Shown here: positions 1-10,162 of the stretch, piece by piece | Layout: each line of letters begins with the position of its first letter | How positions within the stretch are numbered: position 1 is the stretch's first letter | Program-made: the position numbers and the translations under genes | From: Paracoccaceae bacterium | Lineage (GTDB): Bacteria > Pseudomonadota > Alphaproteobacteria > Rhodobacterales > Rhodobacteraceae | Length of the DNA: 64,000 nt | NCBI GenBank assembly: GCA_902632125.1 | Contig: CACPBQ010000005.1 | Location: forward strand, 1-64,000 | Reading direction: 5' to 3' | The notes under the pieces: generated by a model | Database searches by the model: none | The model's input: the letters and a program-made list of their open reading frames with translations, nothing else | Told to the model about the DNA's origin: nothing

Positions 1-962
1 TTTCGATCCAATTTGAACTTTTCTGCATTTTCAAAAATTTCTTCATCTCTATTAGCCGAACCAAACATTAAAAACACACGGTCATTTTCAATAAAATTGA
101 AATCTTTATAAAGAAAATTTTTTGCAATTCGTCTTGGAGACATTCCGATAGGAGACATCCACCTGGCATACTCTTCAAATGCCCTCAACCAATTAAATTC
201 ACCATTAAATATCTTTTCCAGCTGATTTGGGTTTTGTAACAGTGTTGCGATAGTACCAGCGATTGCATCACGCGGCTCGTTCTGGCCTCCAGAAATAGCT
301 AATTTGACATTTGCAGAAATTGTTTCGAATGTTACATTTTTTGCTTTAAAAACAGATAATAGTGAGGGATCAGAACCTAAATCCTGTTCTAATCTGTCTT
401 GAATATGAAAATCAATTGAGGCGGTGCAATTGTGACAATTTTCTTCAACCTGCTTATTTTGAGAATAATTTGCACAGCCGTCAATCATACCTTGGCTAAC
501 ACGATCCATTTCCTGCCAAGTCATATTTGTAAGACCTGTTATGATTTTTAATGCTTCTGCTGAAACTGGTTTAGCAAACTCATTCACCAAATCTATCTCC
601 CGTTGGTCTGAAAGACTATCAAGAATTTCCTTAGTGTTATCTATGAATTTTTGTTTCCAAACATTTTGTGTGGTTTTGGGTGAGACCGTTGGAAAAATTA
701 TATGGCGTTCTTTTTTATGTTCCTCACCATCTTTCCTCATCATGTTTTGGCCCATCAATCTGGTCATTAGGCCATCAGGCTGAATTGATGAAAATATCGA
801 GATATTTTTTTCACAAATAAAAATATCTTCATGTTTTGACATTAATATCGCATTCAACTGCGGAACGAATGAAATTGGTGCAGTATCTCGTAATTGCGAA
901 AGTACAGGATAAGGGTCCTTAGAAAATTCATCATAATCAATATTAAATTCAACTGGTGGCAT
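1..962 (-). CDS. Cytochrome P450, 3'-truncated by window edge
   Basis: Minus-strand reading from ATG at 962: MPPVEFNIDYDEFSKDPYPVLSQLRDTAPISFVPQ... with I-helix-like GGQNEPRDAIAGT and ExxR (EYAR); no in-window stop, so absent from ORF track. Confidence 0.88.
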   Translation of the reverse strand, partial: MPPVEFNIDYDEFSKDPYPVLSQLRDTAPISFVPQLNAILMSKHEDIFICEKNISIFSSIQPDGLMTRLMGQNMMRKDGEEHKKERHIIFPTVSPKTTQNVWKQKFIDNTKEILDSLSDQREIDLVNEFAKPVSAEALKIITGLTNMTWQEMDRVSQGMIDGCANYSQNKQVEENCHNCTASIDFHIQDRLEQDLGSDPSLLSVFKAKNVTFETISANVKLAISGGQNEPRDAIAGTIATLLQNPNQLEKIFNGEFNWLRAFEEYARWMSPIGMSPRRIAKNFLYKDFNFIENDRVFLMFGSANRDEEIFENAEKFKLDR

Positions 963-983
963 ACCACGAATTTTACTTAATCA

Positions 984-1919
984 CTAGTTGTCTTCTGATA
1001 AAGTTACTATTCTGACGGCCTCGTTCAGAAACATTGAAGGCGCACAGGTTGGATCTAAGTCAATGATGGCTTTTACGTTTTGACTCTCTAAATCAGCTTC
1101 TGTACCAACCAAAGAGAAAACTCCTTTACAGATCTCTCCATTTGTCCTGATCACGTTGACAGAATTCCCAAGAGCAACTCCTATTTTTTCAGCATTTACA
1201 AGCTGCTCAACAAAAATAAATGTTTCAACACTTTTTTCCTCCGGCCTGTATAACTTTGCTGCCAACGAACTTTGAGAGACACAATCCCCAATATTTGGTT
1301 CAAACTCCAGTAAAATTCCATCATGAGGCGCACGAACAATTAATTTGTCCAAATCAAGTTGTCGCCCCTCTAACTCCAATTTACCAATATCCAGAGCAAT
1401 AAGGGATCTTGTTTTTGAAGAAATAGACCGCCCAAGTGCCTCTTTTGCACGTTGAACAGAAAAAGTTGTTTCCAGCTTGCGCCGCTCGGCAGCCTCAAAA
1501 GTCGTTTCGTTCACTAGTCCTCGTTCAAATAGAACCTTTGTTCTTTCAAACTCACGCTTCACAAACTGAAATTCTTCTTCAACCCGTCCCACATCTGCTT
1601 TTGCAACTTCAATAGAAAAGTCAGCATCTTCTACTGAAGCTTCTAAATCAAGCAGTCTAGCCTCTGCTGTTTTAACTGCCAGAGTAGCATTTCGATCATC
1701 AAGTTCTACTAATATTTGACCTTGGGAAGTTTTCCAAGTTGTTTGTGATTGACTAGAAACTTCGGCTATACATCCTCCAGTTTGATACGAAAGACTTGTC
1801 TCATTATTTGCAAAGACAGTACCCGATAAGCTTACAGACTGAAAATTGGTTTCAGACAACACCATCGACGAAACAATTGAAAAAAATAATGCTAACCAAC
1901 ACAGTCTGAAATTTTTCAT
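984..1919 (-). CDS. HlyD/RND-type periplasmic adaptor (membrane fusion) protein
   Basis: N-terminal signal, biotinyl-lipoyl-like segment, long coiled coil, IVRAPHDGILLEF motif. Confidence 0.8.
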   Translation of the reverse strand: MKNFRLCWLALFFSIVSSMVLSETNFQSVSLSGTVFANNETSLSYQTGGCIAEVSSQSQTTWKTSQGQILVELDDRNATLAVKTAEARLLDLEASVEDADFSIEVAKADVGRVEEEFQFVKREFERTKVLFERGLVNETTFEAAERRKLETTFSVQRAKEALGRSISSKTRSLIALDIGKLELEGRQLDLDKLIVRAPHDGILLEFEPNIGDCVSQSSLAAKLYRPEEKSVETFIFVEQLVNAEKIGVALGNSVNVIRTNGEICKGVFSLVGTEADLESQNVKAIIDLDPTCAPSMFLNEAVRIVTLSEDN

Positions 1920-2022
1920 AGCCCTTGATCCTTATTTCTAACTACAATTCATTATTTTCCATCTAGACGAAGTTTTCAACAATAATGAGAAATTAAACTA
2001 AAAAAGCGTCATTTAAGATATT

Positions 2023-2358
2023 TCACGTACCATTGTGAGAACCGGAGAAAGTATTTACTAAAACAACACCTACTATGATCAAAATAAGTCCAAGGATTGC
2101 TTGCCAAGATAAGGATTGGTCAAAAAGAAATTTGCTAAATATAGCGACTAAAAAAACGCCGAGACCTGCCCACGAAGCATAAACTATTGCTATTGGAATC
2201 GTTTTAAGCGCAAATGTTAAACAATAAAATGAGCAAACATAGGCAACTACTAAAGCAACGGTTGGCACAATTTTAGAAAAATTTTGAGATACGGGTAACA
2301 TCATAGTCCCAAAAACTTCCAAAATAATCGCTAAAGATAGAAAAATGTAACTTTTCAA
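2023..2358 (-). CDS. Small multidrug resistance (SMR/EmrE-like) transporter
   Basis: 111 aa, four hydrophobic segments, SMR N-terminus with EVFGT and AIVYASWAGLG. Confidence 0.85.
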   Translation of the reverse strand: MKSYIFLSLAIILEVFGTMMLPVSQNFSKIVPTVALVVAYVCSFYCLTFALKTIPIAIVYASWAGLGVFLVAIFSKFLFDQSLSWQAILGLILIIVGVVLVNTFSGSHNGT

Positions 2359-2478
2359 TGAGAAACCTTTAACTACAATATACCATGTGTAAAATTGTTA
2401 TTTAATAGAAACTTATTATTTTTTTGGATTAACATTATGTTTTTACGGTATATCAATTGAGTTTAGAAAGTTTATCTA

Positions 2479-3396
2479 ATGGAAAGTACTGAAGAACTTA
2501 AAGCACTTAAACAAGAAAATAGTAAACTTAAATTGGAAGCACGTTTGAGAAAATCGCTGGCGAGCGAATTAGAGCGTCAAAAATCTCTCGTCCAGGAGGC
2601 AAAAATAGAGGCAGATGGACAACGGGATAAACTACAAAAAGCCTCAGAACAACTATCAAAATATCTATCGCCACAAATCTGCGAGAAAATTTTTTCCGGG
2701 GCAGAATTTTCAACCAAAAGTGCAAGAAAAAAACTTACAATTTTTTTCTCTGACATTATCGGGTTTACGACAATTTCTGAGCAAATGGAAGCTGAAGATC
2801 TTTCAAACTTTCTAAATTTTTATCTTACAAACATGTGCGATATTGCTCTGCGATATGGAGGGACTATCGATAAGTTCATTGGCGACTCACTGATGATTTT
2901 TTTTGGTGACCCTGAAACAAAAGGAGCTAAGGAAGATGCTGCCGCGTGTTGTGATATGGCATTGGAAATGCTCGCTTTTCTTGAGAGCAATCAGCAGCAT
3001 TTTCAGGAAACGTACAATTTTCCAGAAAAGCTTGAAGTACGCGTGGGAATTCACAACGGTTTGTGTAACGTTGGTAATTTCGGCAGCGCGCAACGCCTTG
3101 ATTACACGGCTATTGGAAGAGCCGTTAACGTCGCTTCTCGACTAGAGCAAGCTGCACCAAAAAATTCTATTTTAGTATCTTCAACTGTACGAAACTTGAT
3201 AAAAAATAAATTCGAAACCTCTTCACCAATTGAAGTAAAGGCCAAGGGAATTGATAAACCCATCGCAAGCTACGTTTTAACTAAGATAACTTCGGAAAGC
3301 AAAAAAGTCACAAAAGAAATCGATGGATTTAAATTAGAGTATGACCCTCAAAAAATTGATAGAAAGACACTGTTAAAGATTATTGACGAATTGTAA
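2479..3396 (+). CDS. Adenylate/guanylate cyclase (class III) with N-terminal coiled coil
   Basis: FFSDIIGFTTISE, GGTIDKFIGDSLMIFFG, RVGIHNGLCNVGNFGS motifs. Confidence 0.9.
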   Translation: MESTEELKALKQENSKLKLEARLRKSLASELERQKSLVQEAKIEADGQRDKLQKASEQLSKYLSPQICEKIFSGAEFSTKSARKKLTIFFSDIIGFTTISEQMEAEDLSNFLNFYLTNMCDIALRYGGTIDKFIGDSLMIFFGDPETKGAKEDAAACCDMALEMLAFLESNQQHFQETYNFPEKLEVRVGIHNGLCNVGNFGSAQRLDYTAIGRAVNVASRLEQAAPKNSILVSSTVRNLIKNKFETSSPIEVKAKGIDKPIASYVLTKITSESKKVTKEIDGFKLEYDPQKIDRKTLLKIIDEL

Positions 3397-3410
3397 ATTT
3401 ATTTGATTGT

Positions 3411-3866
3411 TTAGGCTTGGCTCATTGCCTCTATGACAGCAGAAATTCTTTCCACAGTTCCATTATGATCAAAACTCTCAACTAGGGTATCTGGATTACC
3501 AAAACATTTATATTTGTTGTAAGCAAAAATTTCCACTTGCGGTGAAAAATCAAGCTCATTTTTGAGAAAGCCTGCTGGAATGTAAGTCAATCCATCTACT
3601 ATTTGAGGGCGCGAAGCCACCTTTGTGCCGCAATGCGCACAAAAATCAATTTCCAAAACTAAACCGCTACCTCCAGTATACTGGAAGTTAGATTTCTCAC
3701 CACCAACAGAAACTTCGTCAGTTGGATAAACAAAACCCATATATGCCCCATTCCAAAGTAAATCACAGTCAACACAATGGCACATAAAATGCAGAAGCGG
3801 CCTTTCTGGAAACTCCATTGTAACTTTACCGCAAAAACAAGCCTTTTTTTTCATTTTTATCCCCAT
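3411..3866 (-). CDS. GFA-family (glutathione-dependent formaldehyde-activating-like) protein
   Basis: CFCGKV, CHCVDCDLL, FCAHCGTKVASRP zinc-binding motifs. Confidence 0.82.
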   Translation of the reverse strand: MGIKMKKKACFCGKVTMEFPERPLLHFMCHCVDCDLLWNGAYMGFVYPTDEVSVGGEKSNFQYTGGSGLVLEIDFCAHCGTKVASRPQIVDGLTYIPAGFLKNELDFSPQVEIFAYNKYKCFGNPDTLVESFDHNGTVERISAVIEAMSQA

Positions 3867-3934
3867 GTTTGTAGTTTCCAGTCTGTTCCTAAGCTACAGT
3901 TAACAAAATTTATTTCAAACAAAATATTTCAGTT

Positions 3935-4900
3935 GTGGTTTTAGGCATGGATTATAAAAAATTTGAAAATAATCGGAAAAAAAAAGTTGCTTTGATAGGA
4001 TGTGGTTTGATCGGACAATCATGGGCAATAAGCTTCTTAAATGCAGGATTCAATGTTTCACTATTTGATCCGGCCAAAGGTATTACAGCTCAAGCAAAAG
4101 AAAAAATTGAGGCCAAGCTGAGCGACTTACAAGTCAACGGATTAATTAAAAAGAAAAATATTTCCAACTATTTGGCCAAAATTCACCTTGCTGAAGATCT
4201 TTCAAGTGCTGTCAGAGACAGTATCCATATTCAAGAAAGTGGCCCTGAGGATCTTAAAGTAAAAAAAGAACTTACAAAAAAAATAGATGCTGTAGCTGCG
4301 GAAAATATACCAATTGCTAGTTCAACTTCTGGAATTCCTGCATCTCTTTATGCAAGCGATGTAAAAGGACAATACAGGTGCCTTGTAGCTCATCCTATTA
4401 ATCCGCCTCATTTAATTCCAGCTGTGGAGATCGTACCAGCACCATTTACGAGCACATCAATAACGGGGGCTGTAAAAGACATTATTATCTCTATAGATAA
4501 AGAACCTTTAGAATTGAATAAAGAAATCCCAGGTTTTGTGGTTAACCGTCTTCAAGGTGCTCTACTGAACGAGGCCTTTAAACTCGTAAAAGACGATATT
4601 TCTTCAGCAGAAAATATAGATAAAGCAATTTCTGAGGGTCTTGGGCTAAGATGGTCATTTATGGGACCATTTCAAACGATTCATTTAAATGCACCAGAAG
4701 GGATCGCCGGATACGTCAAACGTTACGAGGAAATGTACAAAGACATGTTAAATAAGCCCGAAATTGATTGGTCATCAATAGTTGAGCTTGGGTTAGAAGA
4801 AGAACTTTTAAAGCTTTATCCGCTCAGCGAGCGCGAAAAACACGAAAAAGATAGAGATAACAAATTAACAAAGCTGATTTTGCATAAAACCAAACCTTAA
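3935..4900 (+). CDS. 3-hydroxyacyl-CoA dehydrogenase family (lambda-crystallin/L-gulonate 3-dehydrogenase-like)
   Basis: Rossmann VALIGCGLIGQSWAISFLNAG; VAHPINPPHLIPAVEIVPAP; GFVVNRLQGALLNEA. Confidence 0.85.
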   Translation: MVLGMDYKKFENNRKKKVALIGCGLIGQSWAISFLNAGFNVSLFDPAKGITAQAKEKIEAKLSDLQVNGLIKKKNISNYLAKIHLAEDLSSAVRDSIHIQESGPEDLKVKKELTKKIDAVAAENIPIASSTSGIPASLYASDVKGQYRCLVAHPINPPHLIPAVEIVPAPFTSTSITGAVKDIIISIDKEPLELNKEIPGFVVNRLQGALLNEAFKLVKDDISSAENIDKAISEGLGLRWSFMGPFQTIHLNAPEGIAGYVKRYEEMYKDMLNKPEIDWSSIVELGLEEELLKLYPLSEREKHEKDRDNKLTKLILHKTKP

Positions 4901-5027
4901 AATATAAGAAAAATCTTATTATTTTTATTAAACAGCATTTTTTTCATAATTTTCAATATAATTTAATTTTTTGCATGACTTGGAACGGATATTGCAACTG
5001 TTCCCAAAATAAGAAGGGATTTTATAA

Positions 5028-5417
5028 ATGTTAGATAACGTCGATGCTGCGCTAGAAAGCGCTATTTCTTCACATGAGGCCGGTGATTTACTGGTCGCAG
5101 GCGAAAAATATCTCGAAATTTTAAAAGTGGATCCAAGTCATCCAGATGCAAATCATAACTTTGGGCTACTTTGCTCAAAATTGGGTGAGCCAGCAATGGG
5201 TGTTCAGTTTTTAAGAACTGCAATAGAGACCAATCCAAAAGTTGCTGGATTTTGGATAAGCATAATCAATACTCTCATCGAAATTAAGGATGTTGAAAAT
5301 GCAAAGATAGCACTCGAAAAAGCTAAAGAAGTTGGCCACAATGGCGAAGTTTTTGACAAGTTAGAGGCTAATATCGAAATGTTGCGGAATTCCAACAAAG
5401 AAACCGAGTCCGTTTAA
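5028..5417 (+). CDS. Tetratricopeptide repeat protein
   Basis: VDPSHPDANHNFGLLCSKLGEPAMGVQFLRTAIETNP TPR-like repeats. Confidence 0.75.
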   Translation: MLDNVDAALESAISSHEAGDLLVAGEKYLEILKVDPSHPDANHNFGLLCSKLGEPAMGVQFLRTAIETNPKVAGFWISIINTLIEIKDVENAKIALEKAKEVGHNGEVFDKLEANIEMLRNSNKETESV

Positions 5418-5476
5418 TTTTGGATCTCCATTTGTAAATCTCCCAAATTTATAAATTAACCTATGGCGCCAACAAG

Positions 5477-6397
5477 CTAATCTACGGATCGTTTGCCAAA
5501 AAGCTTTGAGGCGCTGTAGATCCAGAACTGTTTATTAATTTGTTTTAGATTTAGATTTTTAAATTCGTCTATTGAGTCCTTTTTTATTTTATCTAAAGGT
5601 CTTGGCACTCCTTTTTTAAATATAATGCCTATGTTATACCCATTAAACACTTCCAAGATTTTCATATCACAATAAGCGCCAAGCAATTCTAAACTGTAAC
5701 GGCCAAAACCAATTGTATGAGCCATGTGAAGTGAACCGAAGCCTTTGCGTTTCAGGCCATTGGCCATATTGGGAACCTCAATGTAAATGATCCCGCCGAC
5801 ATTAAGCCAACTAACAGATTTATGAAAAGCTTTCAGTGGATCAATTAGATGCTCAAAAACATGGAACGCGGTAACAACATCTACTTTTTCTTCACGTTCA
5901 TAGTTTTCCCAACCACAGTTTTGGACATCCAAACCTTTTTGATCTCTGGCATATTTTGAGTATGACTTTCCTGGTTCAAAGCCACTGGCCATTGCACCCC
6001 TGTTTTGCGCAAGCTCAACAAACTCTCCTGATCCGCATCCAAAGTCTAAAATTTTCGGATTCTTTTTTAGATGAGGATGAAGATTGTTTAGTCGGAGTTT
6101 AGCTTCAGAAACTCTTTTTTGAATATGACGTGAAGTTGGGCCAGAATTTACCCATTGATAGTCAGTTCGATAATTGGCCGAATAGTATTGGGAAAGTTGT
6201 TCATCTGAAAGCATGAACTCATGGCGTACTAACGCGCACTCATCACATTTGGAGTGAGGTAAAATTTTAAAGCGCCTGTCATATTTGCTGATTTGTGTTC
6301 TTTTAACGTTTCCACAGATTGGGCATTCTACCGGGCTTCCAGTCAAAGAGTATTTTGTAAATGGTAGAAAATTCATTATACTTATTAAACACTCCAA
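5477..6397 (-). CDS. Class I SAM-dependent methyltransferase
   Basis: N-terminal CPICG...CDECALVRHEF Zn-binding region; ILDFGCGSGEFVELA; VVTAFHVFEHLIDP. Confidence 0.87.
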   Translation of the reverse strand: MECLISIMNFLPFTKYSLTGSPVECPICGNVKRTQISKYDRRFKILPHSKCDECALVRHEFMLSDEQLSQYYSANYRTDYQWVNSGPTSRHIQKRVSEAKLRLNNLHPHLKKNPKILDFGCGSGEFVELAQNRGAMASGFEPGKSYSKYARDQKGLDVQNCGWENYEREEKVDVVTAFHVFEHLIDPLKAFHKSVSWLNVGGIIYIEVPNMANGLKRKGFGSLHMAHTIGFGRYSLELLGAYCDMKILEVFNGYNIGIIFKKGVPRPLDKIKKDSIDEFKNLNLKQINKQFWIYSASKLFGKRSVD

Positions 6398-6572
6398 AAT
6401 TGATTATCCAAAGATGCAGCTAACTTTGTGCTATTTAAAGACCTGGTAAACGTCAATCAAAAGATTTAACCACAGCGTTTCAGTATAAAATATCATTTTT
6501 TTTAATAGAATTATATTTAAAAAATTGTTATTATAAGCATAGAAAATTTAGCCTTCTTATCAATAGCGCAAA

Positions 6573-7436
6573 ATGGATACGCGAAAAAAAAGATCGTTGC
6601 TTGTCGAAAAATTAAGCCGTCTTCATTCGAGTATGGCCTCATTTAATGTGTCAGACGAAAGTTATGATCAGTGTTTGCACCGCCTAAAAATATTTGCTGA
6701 AAACAGTGATGTTGAAAGTGTAAAAGTACTTTACAAAATATTGTATACACTTCCAAATATTGGGAAAGATACAAAAAGGGAAACATATTTCTCATTTTTG
6801 GAAAATTTTAACTCTGAATTAGCAGAACTGGGCTTTAAAAATGAAGCATTAGAGGAGGACTTAACACCAAATGAACAAGAAGTTGCTGATCTTTTTGTCA
6901 GTGAAAATATTGGTAAAAATTTAAAGCTAGTCGAGTACTTAAATTCAACATTTTTTACAGAGAGCCAAAAAACATCTTTGGGTAAATCACGAATATTAAT
7001 TGATTTAATTAAAAGATGTAAAACTTCATATGATCCAGATACTGACAAATTAAATCAGGTTGATTTTGGGATATCACACGAAGAATTTGAAGATGCGTTA
7101 AAAAGTTTAGAGGAAAGTAAGAGAATTCTTGTTTACCGAGCTGCCCGCGGCATCGATGAGGATTATATGGACAGAGGACTACTATCGCTTATTCGAAGCA
7201 GCATAGTTAATACCCAAGTCGATGATAGTGAAGTGGACACGAGAGTAATGTCCGATGAAGAAAAAGTTATAGAAAAACTTGTTACTGGAGACAAACTTTT
7301 TCAACCTATTCAAAGTCAACAAACTTTCACAAGACCATCTCGATCGGTAGAAACATCTTTTGAAGGGATATTTTGGGCATTCGCTCTGCTTGCTTTTGCA
7401 GTGGTCATAATGCTTCTTATTAATAACACAAAATAA
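6573..7436 (+). CDS. Hypothetical protein with single C-terminal transmembrane segment
   Basis: Long ORF; C-terminus FEGIFWAFALLAFAVVIMLLINNTK. Confidence 0.7.
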   Translation: MDTRKKRSLLVEKLSRLHSSMASFNVSDESYDQCLHRLKIFAENSDVESVKVLYKILYTLPNIGKDTKRETYFSFLENFNSELAELGFKNEALEEDLTPNEQEVADLFVSENIGKNLKLVEYLNSTFFTESQKTSLGKSRILIDLIKRCKTSYDPDTDKLNQVDFGISHEEFEDALKSLEESKRILVYRAARGIDEDYMDRGLLSLIRSSIVNTQVDDSEVDTRVMSDEEKVIEKLVTGDKLFQPIQSQQTFTRPSRSVETSFEGIFWAFALLAFAVVIMLLINNTK

Positions 7437-7470
7437 GGTAATTATCATATAAAACTGGAGGTGGAAATTA

Positions 7471-8136
7471 ATGATGCCAAAAATAACTAACCTTTTTGTA
7501 TTATTATGTTTGCTTTGTTCTCCAGTATATGCAGACGATTGCGCACAAATTGCTGATGCAAACTCAATTTATAAATCAATTACACAATCCACTGCCTCAA
7601 ATTTATCAATAAAACGCTTGCAGCAATTAGTGGGGGTTAAAGCTGATGGCATTTGGGGCATGCGCAGTGAGACCGCTTACAACATGTTTATCGAAAAGTG
7701 TAACTCTTATAGCTACCCAGGTTTAACAGTTAGTATTGATGGAGTAAAAATAACCGATTTTTATAAAAACCAAACAGTTTTTGAACAAATACCTTATCAA
7801 AATTGTAGTACTCAAAAAGTACCTATCTATGGTAAAATTAAGTCAGAATCTGATGTAGGTGCAGTCGTGGGTGGAGCGGTTTTAGGAGGTATAATTGGTA
7901 AAGCGGTAACAAAAAAAGATAGGGGCGCTGCAGTTGGTGCATTAATCGGCGGTGCTCTAGCAAACGAAAACCAAAAAACAAAAACAAAAACCGGAATTGT
8001 TGGATATGAAAATAGACAACAATGCCAAACAAAATTTAAAAACTTTCCAAAAGAAGAAATTGTTTATTCTTATTCAACAATAACTTTTACTTTTGACGGA
8101 AAACAGCAAACAGTGGAGTTCCAAAAATCACCCTGA
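7471..8136 (+). CDS. Secreted peptidoglycan-binding-like protein with glycine-zipper segment
   Basis: Signal peptide, LQQLVGVKADGIWGMRSETAYNMF, GAVVGGAVLGGIIGKAVTKKDRGAAVGALIGGALANE. Confidence 0.75.
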   Translation: MMPKITNLFVLLCLLCSPVYADDCAQIADANSIYKSITQSTASNLSIKRLQQLVGVKADGIWGMRSETAYNMFIEKCNSYSYPGLTVSIDGVKITDFYKNQTVFEQIPYQNCSTQKVPIYGKIKSESDVGAVVGGAVLGGIIGKAVTKKDRGAAVGALIGGALANENQKTKTKTGIVGYENRQQCQTKFKNFPKEEIVYSYSTITFTFDGKQQTVEFQKSP

Positions 8137-8181
8137 TATCTTTCCAGCCAACGCCGAAAATAATAAGAGAAAGATTTTCTT

Positions 8182-9345
8182 TTGCTTAGTGAAAAAATTG
8201 GACGTATACAATCTCCAAAAATTATAAGAATTGGAGCTGGCGTATCCAAAGAAATTGTAGATCTATTAAAACAGCTGGGTCTATCAAGACCTCTTATTGT
8301 TACTGATCAAAACCTCATAGAAATTGGCCATGTTGATTTAATTTTAGACATTCTTCAAAATCAAAATATTTCTTGGGGTATTTTCGATGGGGTGCTTGAA
8401 GATCCAACTGATCAGTGTGTCAATGCAGGCTTGGAAGTTTTCAAAAACGGCTCATTTGATTGCGTTATTGGCTTTGGGGGTGGAAGCCCTATGGATACTG
8501 CTAAAGCAATCAGTTTTATGAGCGTAAATAACGGCCATGTCCGAGATTACAAAGCGCCAAATCAAATTGATTTATGCGGGCCACCGATAATTTTAGTTCC
8601 TACCACAGGCGGCACTGGTTCAGAGCTTACGAGGTGGTGTGTTATTACTGATACTGCAAATACCGAAAAATATAATTTATCCGGATTAGCCTGCGTTGCG
8701 ACGGCCGCGCTTATTGACTGGACTTTCACTACAACAAAGCCTTGGCGAATTACTGCTGATACGGCAGTGGATAGCCTAACCCACGCGATAGAGGCATATG
8801 TTAGTAAAAGAGCTTTCAAATATACAGACGCATTCGCACTTGCTGCCATGCCTGCAATAGTCGAAAATGTCGGAATTGCCTGCAAAGATCCAGAAAATGC
8901 AAAAGCTCGAAGAGATCTGATGTTGGCAGCCTCTCAGGCAGGAATGGCTTTTTCAAATTCATCTGTAGCCCTAGTGCATGGAATGAGCAGACCAATTGGG
9001 GCTCATTTTCATGTTGCCCATGGACTATCAAACGCAATGTTGCTGCCTAAGATCACCGAATTCTCAATAAAAGGTAACGAAAAAAGATATGCGGATTGCG
9101 CCCGCGCAATGAAATGGGCGGAAGCGAAAGATAGCGATTTTATTGCATGTTCAAAATTGATCGAAAATCTTTATATTTTGAATGAAGACCTAAAAGTACC
9201 ATCACCTAGAACTTTGGGGCACACTGCAGATCAAGAGACATTGAAAATGATGGCATCACAAGCAATAGCTTCTGGATCACCACAAAATAATCCTAGAGTG
9301 CCCTCTGAAACGGAGATCATTCAATTATATAAAGAAATTTGGTAA
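8182..9345 (+). CDS. Iron-containing (group III) alcohol dehydrogenase
   Basis: GFGGGSPMDTAKA, PTTGGTGSELT, THAIEAYVSK, HGMSRPIGAHFHVAHGLSNAMLLP; TTG start. Confidence 0.92.
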   Translation: MLSEKIGRIQSPKIIRIGAGVSKEIVDLLKQLGLSRPLIVTDQNLIEIGHVDLILDILQNQNISWGIFDGVLEDPTDQCVNAGLEVFKNGSFDCVIGFGGGSPMDTAKAISFMSVNNGHVRDYKAPNQIDLCGPPIILVPTTGGTGSELTRWCVITDTANTEKYNLSGLACVATAALIDWTFTTTKPWRITADTAVDSLTHAIEAYVSKRAFKYTDAFALAAMPAIVENVGIACKDPENAKARRDLMLAASQAGMAFSNSSVALVHGMSRPIGAHFHVAHGLSNAMLLPKITEFSIKGNEKRYADCARAMKWAEAKDSDFIACSKLIENLYILNEDLKVPSPRTLGHTADQETLKMMASQAIASGSPQNNPRVPSETEIIQLYKEIW

Positions 9346-9357
9346 TAATCCGAAAGC

Positions 9358-9636
9358 TTATTCGAATTTGATGACTTCACCATGAAAGGCAATAACGTCG
9401 AGAATATAGTCTCTATTTTCATCAAAAAAAACCTCAACTACTTGTCTAGCATTTTCGGCAACCTCGCTTGAAGTGTAGACTGCCATAAGTAGACTGGATG
9501 ACGGCCCAGTTTTTACCATAGTTCTGCTAATTGCGTCAGGCATATGGGTTTGCATCCAATCCTTCCAATTAGACAAAAATATTTCCATATCTTTCTCAGA
9601 TCTATACTCAACATTTACTATACGAGAATAAGCCAT
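9358..9636 (-). CDS. Small conserved hypothetical protein (paralogue of 54413..54685)
   Basis: RIVNVEYRSEKDMEIFLSNWKDWMQTHMPDAISRTMVKTG aligns with RIINTEFKSKEDLELSIIAWQKWSPDNMPDSLSRYIVRTG. Confidence 0.75.
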   Translation of the reverse strand: MAYSRIVNVEYRSEKDMEIFLSNWKDWMQTHMPDAISRTMVKTGPSSSLLMAVYTSSEVAENARQVVEVFFDENRDYILDVIAFHGEVIKFE

Positions 9637-9721
9637 TTTAAATCCTTGTAATTAACGCACTTGAGAAAATTAACTTTGAGTTTATTTTACACAACTAAAA
9701 TGTTCAATTTGGTGCCGATTT

Positions 9722-9979
9722 TTGTTCTGGAAAAGATTAATAGCAGTATTTTCAACGGTAATAATTTTATGTTTTGCAGTAGCTGCGTTTATTTATATTC
9801 CACGATATTTAGACGAAGAACAACGTATTCGAGATAGCTCTCACTCTTGCATACGATATCGAGAATTTTTGCAGACAGCCGAGAATTGGAATAAATTAGG
9901 CGACACGGCTCAGGCAAATGGCGTTTATAGTATTGCAGTGGATTTATTCAGAAAAGGCAAATGCACTAAAGTCCACTAA
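9722..9979 (+). CDS. Hypothetical protein with N-terminal TM segment
   Basis: 85 aa ORF, hydrophobic N-terminus. Confidence 0.5.
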   Translation: MFWKRLIAVFSTVIILCFAVAAFIYIPRYLDEEQRIRDSSHSCIRYREFLQTAENWNKLGDTAQANGVYSIAVDLFRKGKCTKVH

Positions 9980-10044
9980 TAAAAATAAATGGGATATATA
10001 TTTAGATTAATAAAGTCACATAATCTTTAAACAATCCAACTATT

Positions 10045-10108
10045 GGCTCCGTAGCTCAACTGTATAAAGCAGCCTACTCCGTAGGTGTTTTAATAAAAAT
10101 CTGTTGCC
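10045..10108 (+). pseudogene. Decayed tRNA-Arg(CCG)-like relic
   Basis: GGCTCCGTAGCTCAACTGTATAAAGCAGCCTACTCCGTAGG: acceptor 5' strand and D-arm nearly identical to the tRNA-Arg at 12828, but the anticodon loop is short (CTCCG) and no T-arm is present. Confidence 0.6.
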
Positions 10109-10162
10109 AAAAATTTAATAGAAACTGCATAATCAAAATATTTATTGGAAATTTGTAAAATT

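Noticed and set aside
541-783. 80-aa plus-strand ORF
   Set aside because: Antisense to the cytochrome P450 read on the minus strand.
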